A stretch of 64,000 nucleotides of DNA from Actinobacillus seminis (GTDB taxonomy: Bacteria; Pseudomonadota; Gammaproteobacteria; Enterobacterales; Pasteurellaceae), in assembly GCF_002263215.1 (NCBI RefSeq), contig NZ_NLFK01000001.1, forward strand, positions 372,001-436,000, given 5' to 3'. The notes beneath the pieces were generated by a model. It worked only from the letters and a program-made list of their open reading frames with translations, ran no database searches and had not been told where the DNA came from. The translations under genes and the position numbers were made by a program. This document shows positions 49,719 to 59,062 of this stretch, in pieces; the first letter of the stretch is position 1; each line of letters opens with the position of its first letter.

Positions 49719-51482
49719 TTAAAACCCTTGGGTTTTACCATCCGGATTACGCGGATCGGAATAACCATAAAATCCATCTCCTAAGGCTTGGATAATTTGG
49801 ATACGTCCCATTGGCGCTTTTTCGCTGATTTTATGCCCTCTTTCCACCAATAATTTCAACGTATCTAGGCTTAAGCCTTCTTCAACACGCAATTCATCAG
49901 GTAACCATTGGTGATGAACACGCGGTGTCACAATCGCTTCCGCCGGATTCATTCCGTGATCAATTGTATTTAAAATACTTTGCAATACCGTAGTAATAAT
50001 CCGCGCGCCACCCGGGCTACCGGTGACCAACCAAGGTTTATCATTTTTCAACACCAAGGTCGGCGTCATTGAAGAAAGCGGACGTTTTTTCCCTTCCACC
50101 GCATTCGCATCACCGCCAATTAAACCAAACGCATTCGCCACCCCTGGTTTTACCGAAAAATCATCCATTTCATTATTCAACAAAATACCTGTTCCCTCCG
50201 CTACAATCCCACTACCAAAATTCATATTTAAGGTATAAGTCACCGCAACCGCATTACCATATTTATCCATCACAGAATAATGAGTAGTTTGATCGCTTTC
50301 ATAAGATTGCGGTTTACCCGGTTTAATCTCTACCGCGGGACGAGCTTTATCCGGATCAATAGTTTTAATTAATTCTTTCGCATAATCTTTCGAAATTAGC
50401 CCCGTTACCGGAATTTTCACAAAATCCGGATCACCCAAATATTCCGCACGATCAGCATATGCCAACTTCATAGTTTCAGCTAAATAATGAATCGTTTCGG
50501 CGCTATTAGAACCGGAATCCGCCAGAGCATAATTTTCCAACATATTCAAAATTTGTACTAAATGGATCCCGCCGGAGCTTGGTGGCGGCATGGTTACAAT
50601 TTTATAACCGCGATATTCGCCGACGATCGGTTTGCGCTCCACGGATTGATAAGCTTTCATATCTTCTAACGAAATCAATCCATTATGTTTTTCCATCTCG
50701 GCGACAATTTTTTTGGCAATTTCGCCCTCATAAAAGGCTTTCGATCCTTGCTGCGCAATTTGGCGCAATGAATTCGCTAAATCGGCTTGCACTAAACGCT
50801 CCCCTGCCACTAAAGGGCGGTCATTTTTAAAGAAGATTTTTTTACTGCTTTCCCATTTCCCTAAGGTTTCCGTTTCTGCTTGCAAGGTTGCAGCCAAAGT
50901 ATTGCTCACGATAAAGCCTTCTTCCGCCAACTTAATCGCCGGCGCCATCACTTTTTCTAAGGGCAAAGTTCCCCATTTTTTCAAGGCATATTCCATCCCT
51001 GCTACAGTTCCCGGTACGCCAACAGCAAAATGCGTATAAAGGGATTTACCATCCACCACATTGCCTTGTTCATCTAAATACATATCTCGGCTAGCTTTGC
51101 TCGGTGCCATTTCGCGAAAATCAACGGAAAAGCTCTCTCCGCTTCTCCCATCATGCAACACCATAAAGCCACCGCCACCAATATTTCCCGCATTCGGTAA
51201 CACCACCGCTAAAGCAAAACCAACCGCCACAGCCGCATCAACCGCGTTACCGCCTTGCTGCAAAATCTCAATCCCGACTTGCGTTGCCAGCTCTTGTTCA
51301 GAGGCAACCATCCCCTGCTTGCCAAATACCGGATGAAAAATATCCTTACTGCTGTCATATCGCTGCGCTGCCAATTGGGTCGCCGTCGGCTGCGTATTTG
51401 CCAACAAATCAAGGGAGACCGGAAGCGCCAGCGCAGCGACAATACTGCTAATTAAAAAATATTTTTTTGCTTTTTTATACAT
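49719..51482 (-). CDS. ggt: Gamma-glutamyltranspeptidase
   Basis: A 587-residue periplasmic enzyme, which hydrolyses or transfers the gamma-glutamyl group of glutathione. The N-terminus YKKAKKYFLISSIVAALALPVSLDLLA is a signal peptide. The large subunit contains VGFALAVVLPNAGNIGGGGFMVLHD and DFREMAP. Self-cleavage and catalysis occur at the Thr of DQTTHYSVMDKYGNAVAVTYTLN, and the small subunit has PLSSMTPTLVLKNDKPWLVTGSPGGARIITTVLQ. It gives a route for using external or internal glutathione and fits with gshF in the same window. The ATG has GGAGAAC just upstream. Confidence 0.96.
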   Translation of the reverse strand: MYKKAKKYFLISSIVAALALPVSLDLLANTQPTATQLAAQRYDSSKDIFHPVFGKQGMVASEQELATQVGIEILQQGGNAVDAAVAVGFALAVVLPNAGNIGGGGFMVLHDGRSGESFSVDFREMAPSKASRDMYLDEQGNVVDGKSLYTHFAVGVPGTVAGMEYALKKWGTLPLEKVMAPAIKLAEEGFIVSNTLAATLQAETETLGKWESSKKIFFKNDRPLVAGERLVQADLANSLRQIAQQGSKAFYEGEIAKKIVAEMEKHNGLISLEDMKAYQSVERKPIVGEYRGYKIVTMPPPSSGGIHLVQILNMLENYALADSGSNSAETIHYLAETMKLAYADRAEYLGDPDFVKIPVTGLISKDYAKELIKTIDPDKARPAVEIKPGKPQSYESDQTTHYSVMDKYGNAVAVTYTLNMNFGSGIVAEGTGILLNNEMDDFSVKPGVANAFGLIGGDANAVEGKKRPLSSMTPTLVLKNDKPWLVTGSPGGARIITTVLQSILNTIDHGMNPAEAIVTPRVHHQWLPDELRVEEGLSLDTLKLLVERGHKISEKAPMGRIQIIQALGDGFYGYSDPRNPDGKTQGF

Positions 51483-51586
51483 AGCGTTCTCCTGTTGTAT
51501 GATGAGTGTTCAATCCGATTATGCACAAAAATGAAGCAAAAGCAAAATATTTTTAACAAAAAGATAACATCTATATTTATTTAGCG

Positions 51587-51617
51587 AAAAAACGCCCTCA
51601 TAAAGAGGGCGTTTTTT
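51587..51617 (-). terminator. Terminator of rpsO
   Basis: AAAAAACGCCCTC (51587-51599) and GAGGGCGTTTTTT (51605-51617) are perfect 13-base arms with a T-rich end on the minus strand, 15 bases after the rpsO stop. Confidence 0.92.
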
Positions 51618-51631
51618 GCTATTACTTTGAA

Positions 51632-51900
51632 TTAGCGACGTAAACCTAAACGAGCGATAGTAGTATTATAAAGCTCAAGATTAGTGCGTTTTAAGTAATC
51701 TAAAAGTTTACGACGACGAGAAACCATACGTAATAAACCGCGACGACCGTGGTGGTCTTTTTTGTGAACGGAGAAGTGGGCTTGTAAGTGGTTGATTTGC
51801 GCAGTTAATAACGCAATTTGCACTTCTGAAGAACCGGTATCTTTCGCATCACGACCAAATTCAGCAACGATAGCTGCTTTTTTTCTGTACTTAGAGACAT
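51632..51900 (-). CDS. rpsO: 30S ribosomal protein S15, frame interrupted by one missing base
   Basis: S15 is a primary 16S rRNA-binding protein. The 89-residue protein is readable in two parts. From the ATG at 51900 the frame gives MSLSTEKK and then goes wrong; from about codon 9 the next frame gives [35 protein letters not shown] and so on to LGLRR. The stretch is 269 bases, exactly one short of 90 codons. The break falls in a run of seven A (51877-51883 as T on the plus strand), where eight are needed. Because rpsO is normally kept in all bacteria, a sequencing error is the likeliest reason. Dot-like clue: the GGAT ribosome site and the terminator are intact. Confidence 0.9.
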
Positions 51901-52092
51901 AATTAAATCCTCATAAATGAGTGGTTGATAATACATCGTTCGCCGATCTCTAACTCAGCGACGACAGGGAATGCTAATTCTAATAACGAAAAGCAAAAAA
52001 TGCAACTAAGTTCACAGTTTTTTCTGTTTAAATTAAGTAAATTATATAGAAATAAGGTGATTTCTTTATAGCTCAACGATACGGAGGTTATT

Positions 52093-53469
52093 ATGACAGG
52101 TATTGCACTGATTATCAGTTTTATTGTCGCTATTATAATAATGATTTGGATGATTGCCAAACTAAAAGTTCATCCATTTCTTGCCTTAATGACAATATCC
52201 TTGGCTCTTGCCTTTTTAGCCGGCATTGAGCTAAATAAAATTCCAACGATTATTGGGGATGGATTTAGCGGAACCTTTAAAAGTATCGGTCTTGTCATTA
52301 TTTTCGGCGCCATTATTGGTACCATATTGGAAAAAACAGGTGCTGCACTCAAATTAGCAGATATGGTGGTAAAACTCGTTGGGCAAAAACGTCCTGAATT
52401 AGCGATGCTAATTATGGGGTGGGTCGTGGGTATTCCGGTATTCTGCGATAGCGGATTTGTGGTACTCAATCCAATTCGAGAAGCTATCCGTAAAAAAATT
52501 GCTGCCAATCCAGTCGGCATGGCGGTAGCATTAAGTGCAGGGTTATACGCCTCTCACGTATTTATCCCACCAACACCAGGTCCAATTGCCGCCGCCGGCG
52601 CAGTTGGTCTTAGCCACAATCTTTTGTTAGTGATCGGCATGGGGGTTGTCGTTTCAATTCCAGTCTTATTCGCCAGCTATTTATTCGCCAAATATATTGG
52701 CAAACAAGTGACTATATCAGATGAAGAAGCAGATACTGTCATTAATCAAAGTTATGAGGAACTGCTCAAAAAATACGGAACGCTACCAAGTGGCTCACTT
52801 AGCCTTGCACCAATTTTTGTTCCCATTGTCCTTATGGCATTAGGTTCTATTAGTAAAATCATCGGATTAGAAGGTGTGCTTGGTAATGTGATGAATTTCT
52901 TGGGTAATCCGATCATTGCTTTAGCAATTGGGGTAATCTTTTCTATCTTCCTTTTGGCGAATACAAAAAAATTAAGTGAATTTGATGTATTAACCAATGA
53001 TACCTTGAAACTCGTCGGTCCAATTTTGTTTATTACCGCGGCCGGCGGCGTATTAAGTAAAGTCATTACGGAAGCTGGTTTTATCGAATATATTAAACAA
53101 AATGCACATGTGATCAGTACCGCCGGTATTTTCTTCCCATTCCTAATTTCAGCAATTTTAAAAACCGCACAAGGAAGCTCAACCGTTGCCATCATTACTA
53201 CCGCCTCTATTATGGGAATGTTTAGTGCGTCGGACTCTCTAATGAACGCGCTCGGTTTAACATCTGAAATTGCCGCAGCGCTTACCGTTATGGCAATTGC
53301 CGCAGGTTCAATGTGTGTATCTCATGCAAATGATAGTTATTACTGGGTTGTCACGAATTTTACCAAAATGACCCCACAACAAGGCTATCGTACTCAAACA
53401 ACCTTGACATTTATTATGGGTATCGTTGGAATCTTAACGGTTTATGTACTTTCTTTGCTGCTGTTATAA
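52093..53469 (+). CDS. GntP-family permease, probable glycerate transporter
   Basis: A 458-residue, 12-helix permease of the gluconate/GntP family. The family stretches are IIGDGFSGTFKSIGLVIIFGAIIGTILEKTGAA, GWVVGIPVFCDSGFVVLNPI, ASHVFIPPTPGPIAAAGAVG and TAQGSSTVAIITTASIMG, with the last containing the ion/substrate region. Glycerate kinase follows after 12 bases, so D-glycerate is the likely substrate; H. influenzae has the same pair. The ATG has GGAGG upstream. Confidence 0.9.
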   Translation: MTGIALIISFIVAIIIMIWMIAKLKVHPFLALMTISLALAFLAGIELNKIPTIIGDGFSGTFKSIGLVIIFGAIIGTILEKTGAALKLADMVVKLVGQKRPELAMLIMGWVVGIPVFCDSGFVVLNPIREAIRKKIAANPVGMAVALSAGLYASHVFIPPTPGPIAAAGAVGLSHNLLLVIGMGVVVSIPVLFASYLFAKYIGKQVTISDEEADTVINQSYEELLKKYGTLPSGSLSLAPIFVPIVLMALGSISKIIGLEGVLGNVMNFLGNPIIALAIGVIFSIFLLANTKKLSEFDVLTNDTLKLVGPILFITAAGGVLSKVITEAGFIEYIKQNAHVISTAGIFFPFLISAILKTAQGSSTVAIITTASIMGMFSASDSLMNALGLTSEIAAALTVMAIAAGSMCVSHANDSYYWVVTNFTKMTPQQGYRTQTTLTFIMGIVGILTVYVLSLLLL

Positions 53470-53481
53470 CAAGGAGACAGA

Positions 53482-54630
53482 ATGAAAATCATTATTGCAC
53501 CGGACTCTTTTAAAGAAAGCCTCACTGCGTTAGAAGTAGCGGAAGCAATTGAGACCGGATTTAAACGGATTTTTCCACACGCCGAATACGTAAAAATACC
53601 AATGGCTGATGGTGGCGAAGGTACCGTACAATCTCTTGTTGATGCAACTCAAGGAAAACTCATCCAAACGGAAGTCACAGCACCACTTGGAAATAAAGTG
53701 AGGGCAACATGGGGATTATCCGGCGATAAACAAACTGCCATTATCGAAATGGCGGCTGCTTCCGGTTTACATTTGGTTCCATTAAACCGGCGTAATCCTC
53801 TTTTAACAACCAGTTTCGGTACTGGGGAACTTATCCGAGCCGCGCTGGATTTAGGGGTAAATAAAATCATTTTAGGTATCGGCGGAAGTGCGACCAATGA
53901 CGGTGGCGTCGGAATGTTGCAAGCCTTAGGCATTCGCTGTCTTGATCATCAAGGGCAAGAAATTGGCTTTGGTGGAAAAAACCTGGCCAATATTCAACAA
54001 ATTGATCTTTCCGCACTCGATCCACGTTTACAACAAGTAGAAATTGAAGTAGCCTGTGATGTCACTAACCCACTTTGTGGTGACAATGGTGCATCCGCAA
54101 TCTTTGGACCGCAAAAAGGCGCCAATGCCGAAATGGTCAATCAATTGGATCAAGCCTTAGCGCATTTTGCACAGCAAGTAAACGCACAATTAGGCTTAAA
54201 CATTAGTGCCCAAGCCGGTGCCGGTGCCGCGGGCGGAATGGGTGGCGGCGTATTATTATTGCCAAAAGTGCGGTTAAAATCCGGCGTCAATATTGTACTT
54301 AATACAGTGCAATTAGGCGATAAAATTCAAGATGCCGATTTGGTCATTACCGGCGAAGGAAGAATGGACGGACAAACCACTCAAGGCAAAACGCCTGTTG
54401 GGGTAGCATTAGCAGCTAAAGCGGCAAATAAACCGGTGATTGCCATTGTCGGTTGCCTACGTGAGGATTATGAAGTGGTTTACGATAAAGGAATTGACGC
54501 GGTTTTTCCAATTATTCGCCAGCTAGATAGCCTTGAAAGCACCTTGAAAAACGGACGAGAAAATCTCATCTCCAGCGCACAAAACGTAGCGAGATTATAT
54601 CAACTTGCCCAATTGAACAAAAATGTATAA
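53482..54630 (+). CDS. glxK: Glycerate kinase (GlxK/GarK family)
   Basis: A 382-residue glycerate 2-kinase of the GarK type. It has KIIIAPDSFKESLTALEVAEAIETGFKRIFP at the N-terminus, PMADGGEGTVQSLVDAT, LGIGGSATNDGGVGMLQALG, CDVTNPLCGDNGASAIFGPQKGA, and DLVITGEGRMDGQTTQGKTPVGVA. It converts imported glycerate to 2-phosphoglycerate for glycolysis. It forms an operon with the upstream permease. Confidence 0.94.
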   Translation: MKIIIAPDSFKESLTALEVAEAIETGFKRIFPHAEYVKIPMADGGEGTVQSLVDATQGKLIQTEVTAPLGNKVRATWGLSGDKQTAIIEMAAASGLHLVPLNRRNPLLTTSFGTGELIRAALDLGVNKIILGIGGSATNDGGVGMLQALGIRCLDHQGQEIGFGGKNLANIQQIDLSALDPRLQQVEIEVACDVTNPLCGDNGASAIFGPQKGANAEMVNQLDQALAHFAQQVNAQLGLNISAQAGAGAAGGMGGGVLLLPKVRLKSGVNIVLNTVQLGDKIQDADLVITGEGRMDGQTTQGKTPVGVALAAKAANKPVIAIVGCLREDYEVVYDKGIDAVFPIIRQLDSLESTLKNGRENLISSAQNVARLYQLAQLNKNV

Positions 54631-54636
54631 AAAACA

Positions 54637-54679
54637 ACCGCACTTTAATCTCACTTAATCAAAGTGCGGTCGTTTTTTT
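54637..54679 (+). terminator. Terminator of the glycerate operon
   Basis: ACCGCACTTT (54637-54646) and AAAGTGCGGT (54661-54670) pair perfectly and are followed by CG and seven T. It is made from two facing uptake signals. Confidence 0.88.
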
Positions 54680-54808
54680 AAAATTTTATAGACAAAAAAT
54701 TTATTTTGGGTAAATTAAATCAGGCAATACTGGATAAAGCATTTGTTATAAGCGCATTTAGCCAGTGTTCGTTTTCATTTTTATAACAATCTATAAGGAC
54801 AACACACA

Positions 54809-56167
54809 ATGTTACTAACCAACCCTGTTGTGATTTCCATTATTGTCTTGCTCGCATTAAGTTTATTACGCATTAATGTGGTTATTGCCTTGGTAATTTC
54901 TGCGTTGACGGCGGGCTTAACCGGCGGACTTGGAATGAGCAAAACGATCGAAACTTTTACCGGAGGTCTGGGCGGTGGCGCAGAAGTAGCAATGAACTAC
55001 GCTATTTTAGGTGCCTTTGCTATTGCTATTTCTAAATCAGGCATTACGGATTTACTCGCATACAAAGTGATTAAACGTTTAGGAAGCGCACCAAGCGGGC
55101 GTTCTATGGCTGGATTTAAATATTTTATTCTCGCGATTTTGGTATTATTTGCCATTTCCTCGCAAAACTTATTACCGGTACATATCGCCTTTATTCCTAT
55201 CGTAATTCCGCCGCTACTTGCGATTTTCAATAAACTAAAATTAGACCGCCGCGCAGTGGCTTGTGTCTTAACCTTCGGGTTGACCGCCACCTATATGCTG
55301 TTGCCGGTCGGCTTCGGTAAAATCTTTATTGAAAGCGTATTGGTGAAAAATATCAACCAAGTCGGCGCCGGTCTTGGTTTACAAACCAGTGTCGGAGAAG
55401 TCTCTTTAGCCATGGCAATTCCGGTTATCGGCATGGTTTTGGGGTTATTAACTGCAATTTTTATTACCTATCGTAAACCAAGAGAATATGCCACCAGCCC
55501 CACAGAATTAACCACCGCCGAGATCGAAGCGCACATTGCTAAAATCAAACCATTCCATGCTATCGCCAGTATTACAGCGATTATTATTACCTTCGCGCTA
55601 CAATTATTCACCAGTTCAACTATTATCGGCGGTCTCGCAGGATTAATCATCTTTGCTGCTTGTGGAATTTTCAAGTTAAAAGAAAGTAACGATATTTTCC
55701 AACAAGGGTTACGTTTGATGGCGATGATCGGTTTCGTGATGATTGCCGCATCCGGCTTTGCTAACGTGATCAATAGTACCGGCAGCGTAACGCAATTAGT
55801 GGAAACCTTTAGCCAAGGCTTAGGCGCAGACAATAAAGGGCTTGCCGCGTTCTTGATGTTATTGGTTGGATTATTTATTACCATGGGAATCGGTTCATCT
55901 TTTTCAACCGTACCAATCATCACCTCTATTTACGTGCCGCTTTGTTTAAGCGTTGGTTTTTCGCCTCTTGCCACAGTATCTATTGTTGGAGTTGCGGCAG
56001 CGTTAGGTGATGCGGGTTCCCCGGCATCCGACTCCACATTAGGACCGACATCCGGCTTAAATATGGATGGTAAACATGATCATATTTGGGATTCCGTGGT
56101 GCCAACCTTTATTCACTATAATATTCCGTTATTAGTGTTCGGTTGGATCGCTGCAATGTATCTTTAA
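54809..56167 (+). CDS. Na+/H+ antiporter-family transporter (HI0325-like)
   Basis: A 452-residue, 11-12-helix inner-membrane protein of the ion-transporter superfamily, similar to H. influenzae HI0325 and to proteins annotated as Na+/H+ antiporters or amino acid permeases (YuiF type). Typical parts are [68 protein letters not shown] and [35 protein letters not shown], the last being a strong family signature. Its substrate is not certain. AAGGAC precedes the ATG. It stands alone after the glycerate operon. Confidence 0.85.
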   Translation: MLLTNPVVISIIVLLALSLLRINVVIALVISALTAGLTGGLGMSKTIETFTGGLGGGAEVAMNYAILGAFAIAISKSGITDLLAYKVIKRLGSAPSGRSMAGFKYFILAILVLFAISSQNLLPVHIAFIPIVIPPLLAIFNKLKLDRRAVACVLTFGLTATYMLLPVGFGKIFIESVLVKNINQVGAGLGLQTSVGEVSLAMAIPVIGMVLGLLTAIFITYRKPREYATSPTELTTAEIEAHIAKIKPFHAIASITAIIITFALQLFTSSTIIGGLAGLIIFAACGIFKLKESNDIFQQGLRLMAMIGFVMIAASGFANVINSTGSVTQLVETFSQGLGADNKGLAAFLMLLVGLFITMGIGSSFSTVPIITSIYVPLCLSVGFSPLATVSIVGVAAALGDAGSPASDSTLGPTSGLNMDGKHDHIWDSVVPTFIHYNIPLLVFGWIAAMYL

Positions 56168-56222
56168 AAAACACAGGGACGCCGCAAGCGTCCCTTTCCG
56201 ATAAACATTTTGACCAAAACTT

Positions 56223-56807
56223 ATGCCAACCTCAAGCCTACATCAACAACTGCGCCAAACAGTGCGAAGTCTTTTTTCCTCCTATCAAACCCAGCGGGAT
56301 CAACAAATCTTAGCTAAATTTGACCGCACTTTATTTCGTGACGATTTTGCGCAACTGAAAGATTACCTCGGCGAAATTGAACAAACTCTAGCTCAATTGG
56401 CAAAGTTATCCGACAACACACAACCCCAAACCGATTTTTACAGCCAAAAATTATTGGCGCAATGTCATGCACTTATCGACGCTCTACAACGCCAAGATAC
56501 GGATTCCACGCTCCAACCCTCCTCCTCCACGCAAAACTCTCAAAAACGCCACGCTTCTGAACGCCAACAAATGCAAAACGCTCTCTATCAATTACCGCCA
56601 AGAGAGCGTTTAGCCAAATATTATGAATTCTTATTGCAATTAAATGAAATAATAGAAAATAACCAACTGGCATTTTATCAAGCTCGTTCAGATCAAGAAA
56701 AACAATATTGGTCAAAAAAAACTCAAATCACCCGACAACGACATGATCACTGCCAGGAGGCTATTGATTTATTAGAAGAATACTTATCCACCATAACGGA
56801 AGAATAA
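56223..56807 (+). CDS. priC: Primosomal replication protein N'' (PriC)
   Basis: A 194-residue, Gln- and Arg-rich helical protein. PriC helps reload DnaB at stalled forks. The family parts are QLRQTVRSLFSSYQTQRDQQILAKFDRTLF at the N-terminus, FYSQKLLAQCHALIDALQRQ, and RQQMQNALYQLPPRERLAKYYEFLLQLNEII near the C-terminus. The protein carries an uptake signal in its coding sequence (KFDRTLF). It ends two bases before the convergent gene's stop region. Confidence 0.88.
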   Translation: MPTSSLHQQLRQTVRSLFSSYQTQRDQQILAKFDRTLFRDDFAQLKDYLGEIEQTLAQLAKLSDNTQPQTDFYSQKLLAQCHALIDALQRQDTDSTLQPSSSTQNSQKRHASERQQMQNALYQLPPRERLAKYYEFLLQLNEIIENNQLAFYQARSDQEKQYWSKKTQITRQRHDHCQEAIDLLEEYLSTITEE

Positions 56808-56809
56808 GG

Positions 56810-57283
56810 CTATAACCACCGACGCACACGAGTACAATATTGCGCATATTCCTCGCCGAATAATGCAAGCAACGCGCGTTCTTCCGCCTTAATTTGCCAA
56901 TGTGTCAATGCCCAAACAAACGTTGCCAAGACAACAATTCCCAGCCCATTTCCTAACCAAAGAAAATAAGCAAATAGTACCAATAATAAACTTAAATACA
57001 TCGGATTACGACTCCAAGCATAAACACTATCGGTGACCAGCGAGCTTGTTTTCTCCGGCGTCATCGGGCTGACTGTGGTGTGCACTTGCCAAAATCGCCA
57101 TAAACTGCCCAATGCAAATATCCCCGCCAGTAATAATGGCGGAATAATCCAAAGCCAATGAAGTTGAAATGTGCCCCATATTGGCATCTGTTTCAACGCC
57201 ACTACCCCGGCTAAAAATAGCAAGGGCGGTGGAATTTTTTGCTGTTTTTTCACCGTAGACAAATCAGATTTCTGCAAGTTCAT
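56810..57283 (-). CDS. Isoprenylcysteine carboxyl methyltransferase-family membrane protein
   Basis: A 157-residue protein with four membrane segments and the ICMT/PEMT signature at the C-terminal half: VYAWSRNPMYLSLLLVLFAYFLWLGN and LKAEERALLALFGEEYAQYCTRVRRWL-type end (here IKAEERALLALFGEEYAQYC). The RNPMYL and the E-E-x-x-L-x-x-x-F-G-x-x-Y motifs bind SAM in this family. Bacterial members are mostly uncharacterised; a lipid or small-molecule methylation role is likely. It lies three bases after the stop of gabD on the same strand and so is co-transcribed with it. Confidence 0.85.
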   Translation of the reverse strand: MNLQKSDLSTVKKQQKIPPPLLFLAGVVALKQMPIWGTFQLHWLWIIPPLLLAGIFALGSLWRFWQVHTTVSPMTPEKTSSLVTDSVYAWSRNPMYLSLLLVLFAYFLWLGNGLGIVVLATFVWALTHWQIKAEERALLALFGEEYAQYCTRVRRWL

Positions 57284-57286
57284 CTT

Positions 57287-58735
57287 TTACGCCACATTTA
57301 TACACAGATATTTCATTTCGAGAAATTCATCCAAGCCCTGGCGTCCGCCCTCACGTCCCAATCCGGATTGTTTTACGCCGCCAAAAGGTGCCACTTCGGA
57401 GGAAACTAAACCTTCATTAATGCCCACAATTCCTGCTTCCAACGCTTCGCTCACCCGCCAAATACGTTGATGATTTTCCGTATATAAATACGCCGCCAGA
57501 CCAAACTCGCTATCATTTGCCATAGCAATTGCCTCTGCTTCATGATCAAACGGAATCAATGGCGCCAGCGGTGCAAAGGTTTCTTCATGGCAAACCAACA
57601 TATCTTGTGTTACATTTTCCAATACCGTTGGTTCAAAAAAAGTACCGCCTAAAGCATGACGTTTTCCGCCTTGCGTCACTACCGCACCGCGACTGACCGC
57701 ATCTGCAATATGTTGCTCAATTTTCAATACTGCATTTTCCGTGATCAACGGACCGATATTGCTTTCCGGCAAAGTAAAATCGCCCACAGAAAATGACCGC
57801 ACTTTTTGCGCCAATCGATCAGCAAAAGCGCGATAAATACCACGTTGCACATAAATTCGATTAGTACAAATGCATGTTTGACCGGAATTTCTGAATTTAG
57901 AAGCAACTACACCATCAACCGCTTTCTCTAAATCTGCATCATCAAACACCAATGATGGCGCATTACCGCCTAATTCCAAACTCACTTTTTTCACGCTGCC
58001 CGCACATTGTGCCATCAGCAATCTTCCTACCTTCGTCGAGCCGGTAAACGTCAAGGCGCGCACATCCGGATGCGAAGTCAACACTGCACCAACCTCTTGC
58101 GCCTGATCTGTCGGCAGCACGTTAAACACGCCTTGCGGAATGCCGGCTTGATGCCCCAATTCGGCTAATGCTAATGCTGATAACGGAGTTTCCGGCGCAG
58201 GTTTAATGACAACACTACAACCTACCGCCAATGCTGGGGCAGCTTTGCGCGTAATCATTGCATTCGGGAAATTCCAAGGCGTAATCGCTGCCACTACACC
58301 AATTGGCTGTCTCACCGCCAATAATCGGCGCCCATCACGATCTTGCGGAATAATCTCGCCATAAGCGCGCTTGGCTTCTTCTGCGAACCACTCAATAAAA
58401 CTGGCACCATAAGCAATTTCGCCGCGTGCCTCTGCCAGCGGTTTTCCTTGCTCCAAACTTAATAAATACGCCAATTCTTCTTGATGTTGCATGATCAAAG
58501 CAAACCATTTTTGCAAAATTTTTGACCGCGCTTTTGCTGTCAAGGCTTTCCAATCTTGCTGCGCCACTTTCGCCGCTTGAATGGCTGCTTGGGTTTCTTC
58601 CACACCACAACTGGCAACTTGCGCAATAACTTGCCGGTTTGCCGGATTAAATACTGTAAAAGTGCGGTTATTTTTTGCCGAAATAAATGCGCCATTAATG
58701 TAGGCTTGTGTACGTAATAATGTGAAATCTACCAT
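57287..58735 (-). CDS. gabD: Succinate-semialdehyde dehydrogenase (NADP)
   Basis: A 482-residue aldehyde dehydrogenase. NAD(P)-binding and catalytic parts are ITPWNFPNAMITRKAAPALAVGCSVVIKPA, LTFTGSTKVGRLLM, SLELGGNAPSLVFDDADL (general base Glu), and KFRNSGQTCICTNRIYV (catalytic Cys). GGVKQSGLGREGGRQGLDEFLEMKYL ends the protein in the GabD fashion. The length equals E. coli GabD (482). No gabT or gabP is near. GAGGT lies upstream of the ATG. The SSADH assignment within ALDH is probable and not certain. Confidence 0.87.
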   Translation of the reverse strand: MVDFTLLRTQAYINGAFISAKNNRTFTVFNPANRQVIAQVASCGVEETQAAIQAAKVAQQDWKALTAKARSKILQKWFALIMQHQEELAYLLSLEQGKPLAEARGEIAYGASFIEWFAEEAKRAYGEIIPQDRDGRRLLAVRQPIGVVAAITPWNFPNAMITRKAAPALAVGCSVVIKPAPETPLSALALAELGHQAGIPQGVFNVLPTDQAQEVGAVLTSHPDVRALTFTGSTKVGRLLMAQCAGSVKKVSLELGGNAPSLVFDDADLEKAVDGVVASKFRNSGQTCICTNRIYVQRGIYRAFADRLAQKVRSFSVGDFTLPESNIGPLITENAVLKIEQHIADAVSRGAVVTQGGKRHALGGTFFEPTVLENVTQDMLVCHEETFAPLAPLIPFDHEAEAIAMANDSEFGLAAYLYTENHQRIWRVSEALEAGIVGINEGLVSSEVAPFGGVKQSGLGREGGRQGLDEFLEMKYLCINVA

Positions 58736-58931
58736 ACTTTGTTTACCTCAAATACTATTCAATCAATTTATTCAGAACCTATTTCCTTTTTTAACATACT
58801 ACAATCCGCTCAAAAGATACAGTGACTTTCTTTTTTCTAGGAATAATTCTTACACCCTATTAAGAATAAACTTTATCACTATTTAGGACTATTTTTAATT
58901 TTGTATTATATTTTAAATGAATGCTAATATA

Positions 58932-58945
58932 TTGATTTTAATCAA
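58932..58945. promoter_or_regulatory. FNR box upstream of glpT
   Basis: TTGATTTTAATCAA is a perfect match to the FNR consensus TTGAT-N4-ATCAA, also a perfect palindrome apart from the centre. It lies about 118 bases before the glpT ATG. The rest of the 327-base gap (58736-59062) is AT-rich, with no other feature recognised. Confidence 0.7.
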
Positions 58946-59062
58946 GAAAATAACATTGTTCAGCGTTCTTCCTGATTATATACTCACCTTGTCTTATCGC
59001 ATTTTTTGATAATGACTTCATCATAAAATTAAGACTAAACAAGAATAATTTAGGAGAACATT

